From an uncultured Porphyromonadaceae bacterium (lineage in GTDB: Bacteria > Bacteroidota > Bacteroidia > Bacteroidales > Muribaculaceae): DNA of 24,771 nt. The first letter of the stretch is position 1. Each line of letters begins with the position of its first letter. This document shows positions 24,657 to 24,771 of this stretch, in pieces. Where the stretch lies: contig CABUPJ010000049.1 of NCBI GenBank assembly GCA_902493335.1, positions 1 to 24,771 of the forward strand. The letters are read 5' to 3'. A model generated the notes under the pieces. The model did not search any database. It was given only the letters and a program-made list of their open reading frames with translations, and had not been told where the DNA came from. The translations under genes and the position numbers were made by a program.

Positions 24657-24771
24657 TAACCGGAATATACTTTAAGAGCTTGTTTAATAACAAATGTTTA
24701 TGCCAAGGTCGCTTAGCTTGAGATGATTTTCGTTTTGTGACGAAGGAATGTACCGGATGTACATGACTGAG
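24657..24771. repeat. Intergenic tail, candidate dispersed repeat cut by window end
   Basis: No gene is seen. TTGTT/AACAA (about 24684-24697) and TGTAC/GTACA (24749-24763) are small inverted repeats. The stretch from about 24676 to the end resembles, from memory, an intergenic repeat found in many copies in gut Bacteroidales; I cannot confirm this. If so, a complementary arm should lie just beyond the window. Confidence 0.3.

Overview
The window looks like the chromosome of a gut Bacteroidales bacterium, most like Muribaculaceae. The signs are GC-rich coding sequence, Bacteroidetes-type promoters (TTTG, about 20 bp, TAnnTTTG), a DUF3822-rsmD pair, a Bacteroides-style arginine cluster with the succinylornithine type of transcarbamoylase, surface lipoproteins, BspA-type leucine-rich repeats and C-terminal type IX secretion (T9SS) sorting domains. 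The family assignment is an inference from these features. No tRNA, rRNA, CRISPR array or transposase gene was seen.

Layout. (1) 1-333 has no gene. It holds a short hairpin, a 197-nt element that folds end to end as RNA (81-277), and a hairpin terminator (284-312). (2) 334-1703, minus strand: rsmD and an overlapping DUF3822 gene. (3) 1704-2358: a promoter, a cobalamin riboswitch, an alternative hairpin that overlaps its P1 strand, and an intrinsic terminator. (4) 2359-15735, plus strand: six closely spaced genes. They encode a BtuB-like TonB-dependent receptor, a BtuG-like beta-propeller lipoprotein, a PKD-containing lipoprotein, a 346-aa T9SS cargo, a 2118-aa multidomain T9SS cargo and a 503-aa beta-propeller T9SS cargo. 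A strong hairpin at 15759-15796 closes the block. (5) 15821-17353, minus strand: a membrane protein of unknown function with a split zinc ribbon. (6) 17476-24656, plus strand: an arginine biosynthesis operon of GNAT, argG, argC, argD, argF', argB and argE, with a tandem 20-bp repeat in its leader that may be an operator. (7) 24657-24771: intergenic, probably the start of a dispersed repeat cut by the window end.

How the genes work together. The riboswitch should couple all or most of the 13.4-kb block to vitamin B12 supply. BtuB would import corrinoid across the outer membrane and the BtuG-like lipoprotein would cap it. The unusual part is downstream. One aromatic-rich domain (W-x-G-x-G-x-[NDS] ... 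G-[FY]-R-W) occurs alone in the 346-aa protein and twice in the 2118-aa protein. The propeller family of the BtuG-like protein recurs in the 2118-aa and 503-aa proteins. The operon therefore appears to deploy the same module families as lipid-anchored and as T9SS-secreted proteins, which suggests an extended surface apparatus for capturing corrinoids or corrinoid-bearing ligands. This is inference and needs binding data. The arginine cluster encodes most of the pathway; argH and carbamoyl-phosphate synthetase are not in the window.
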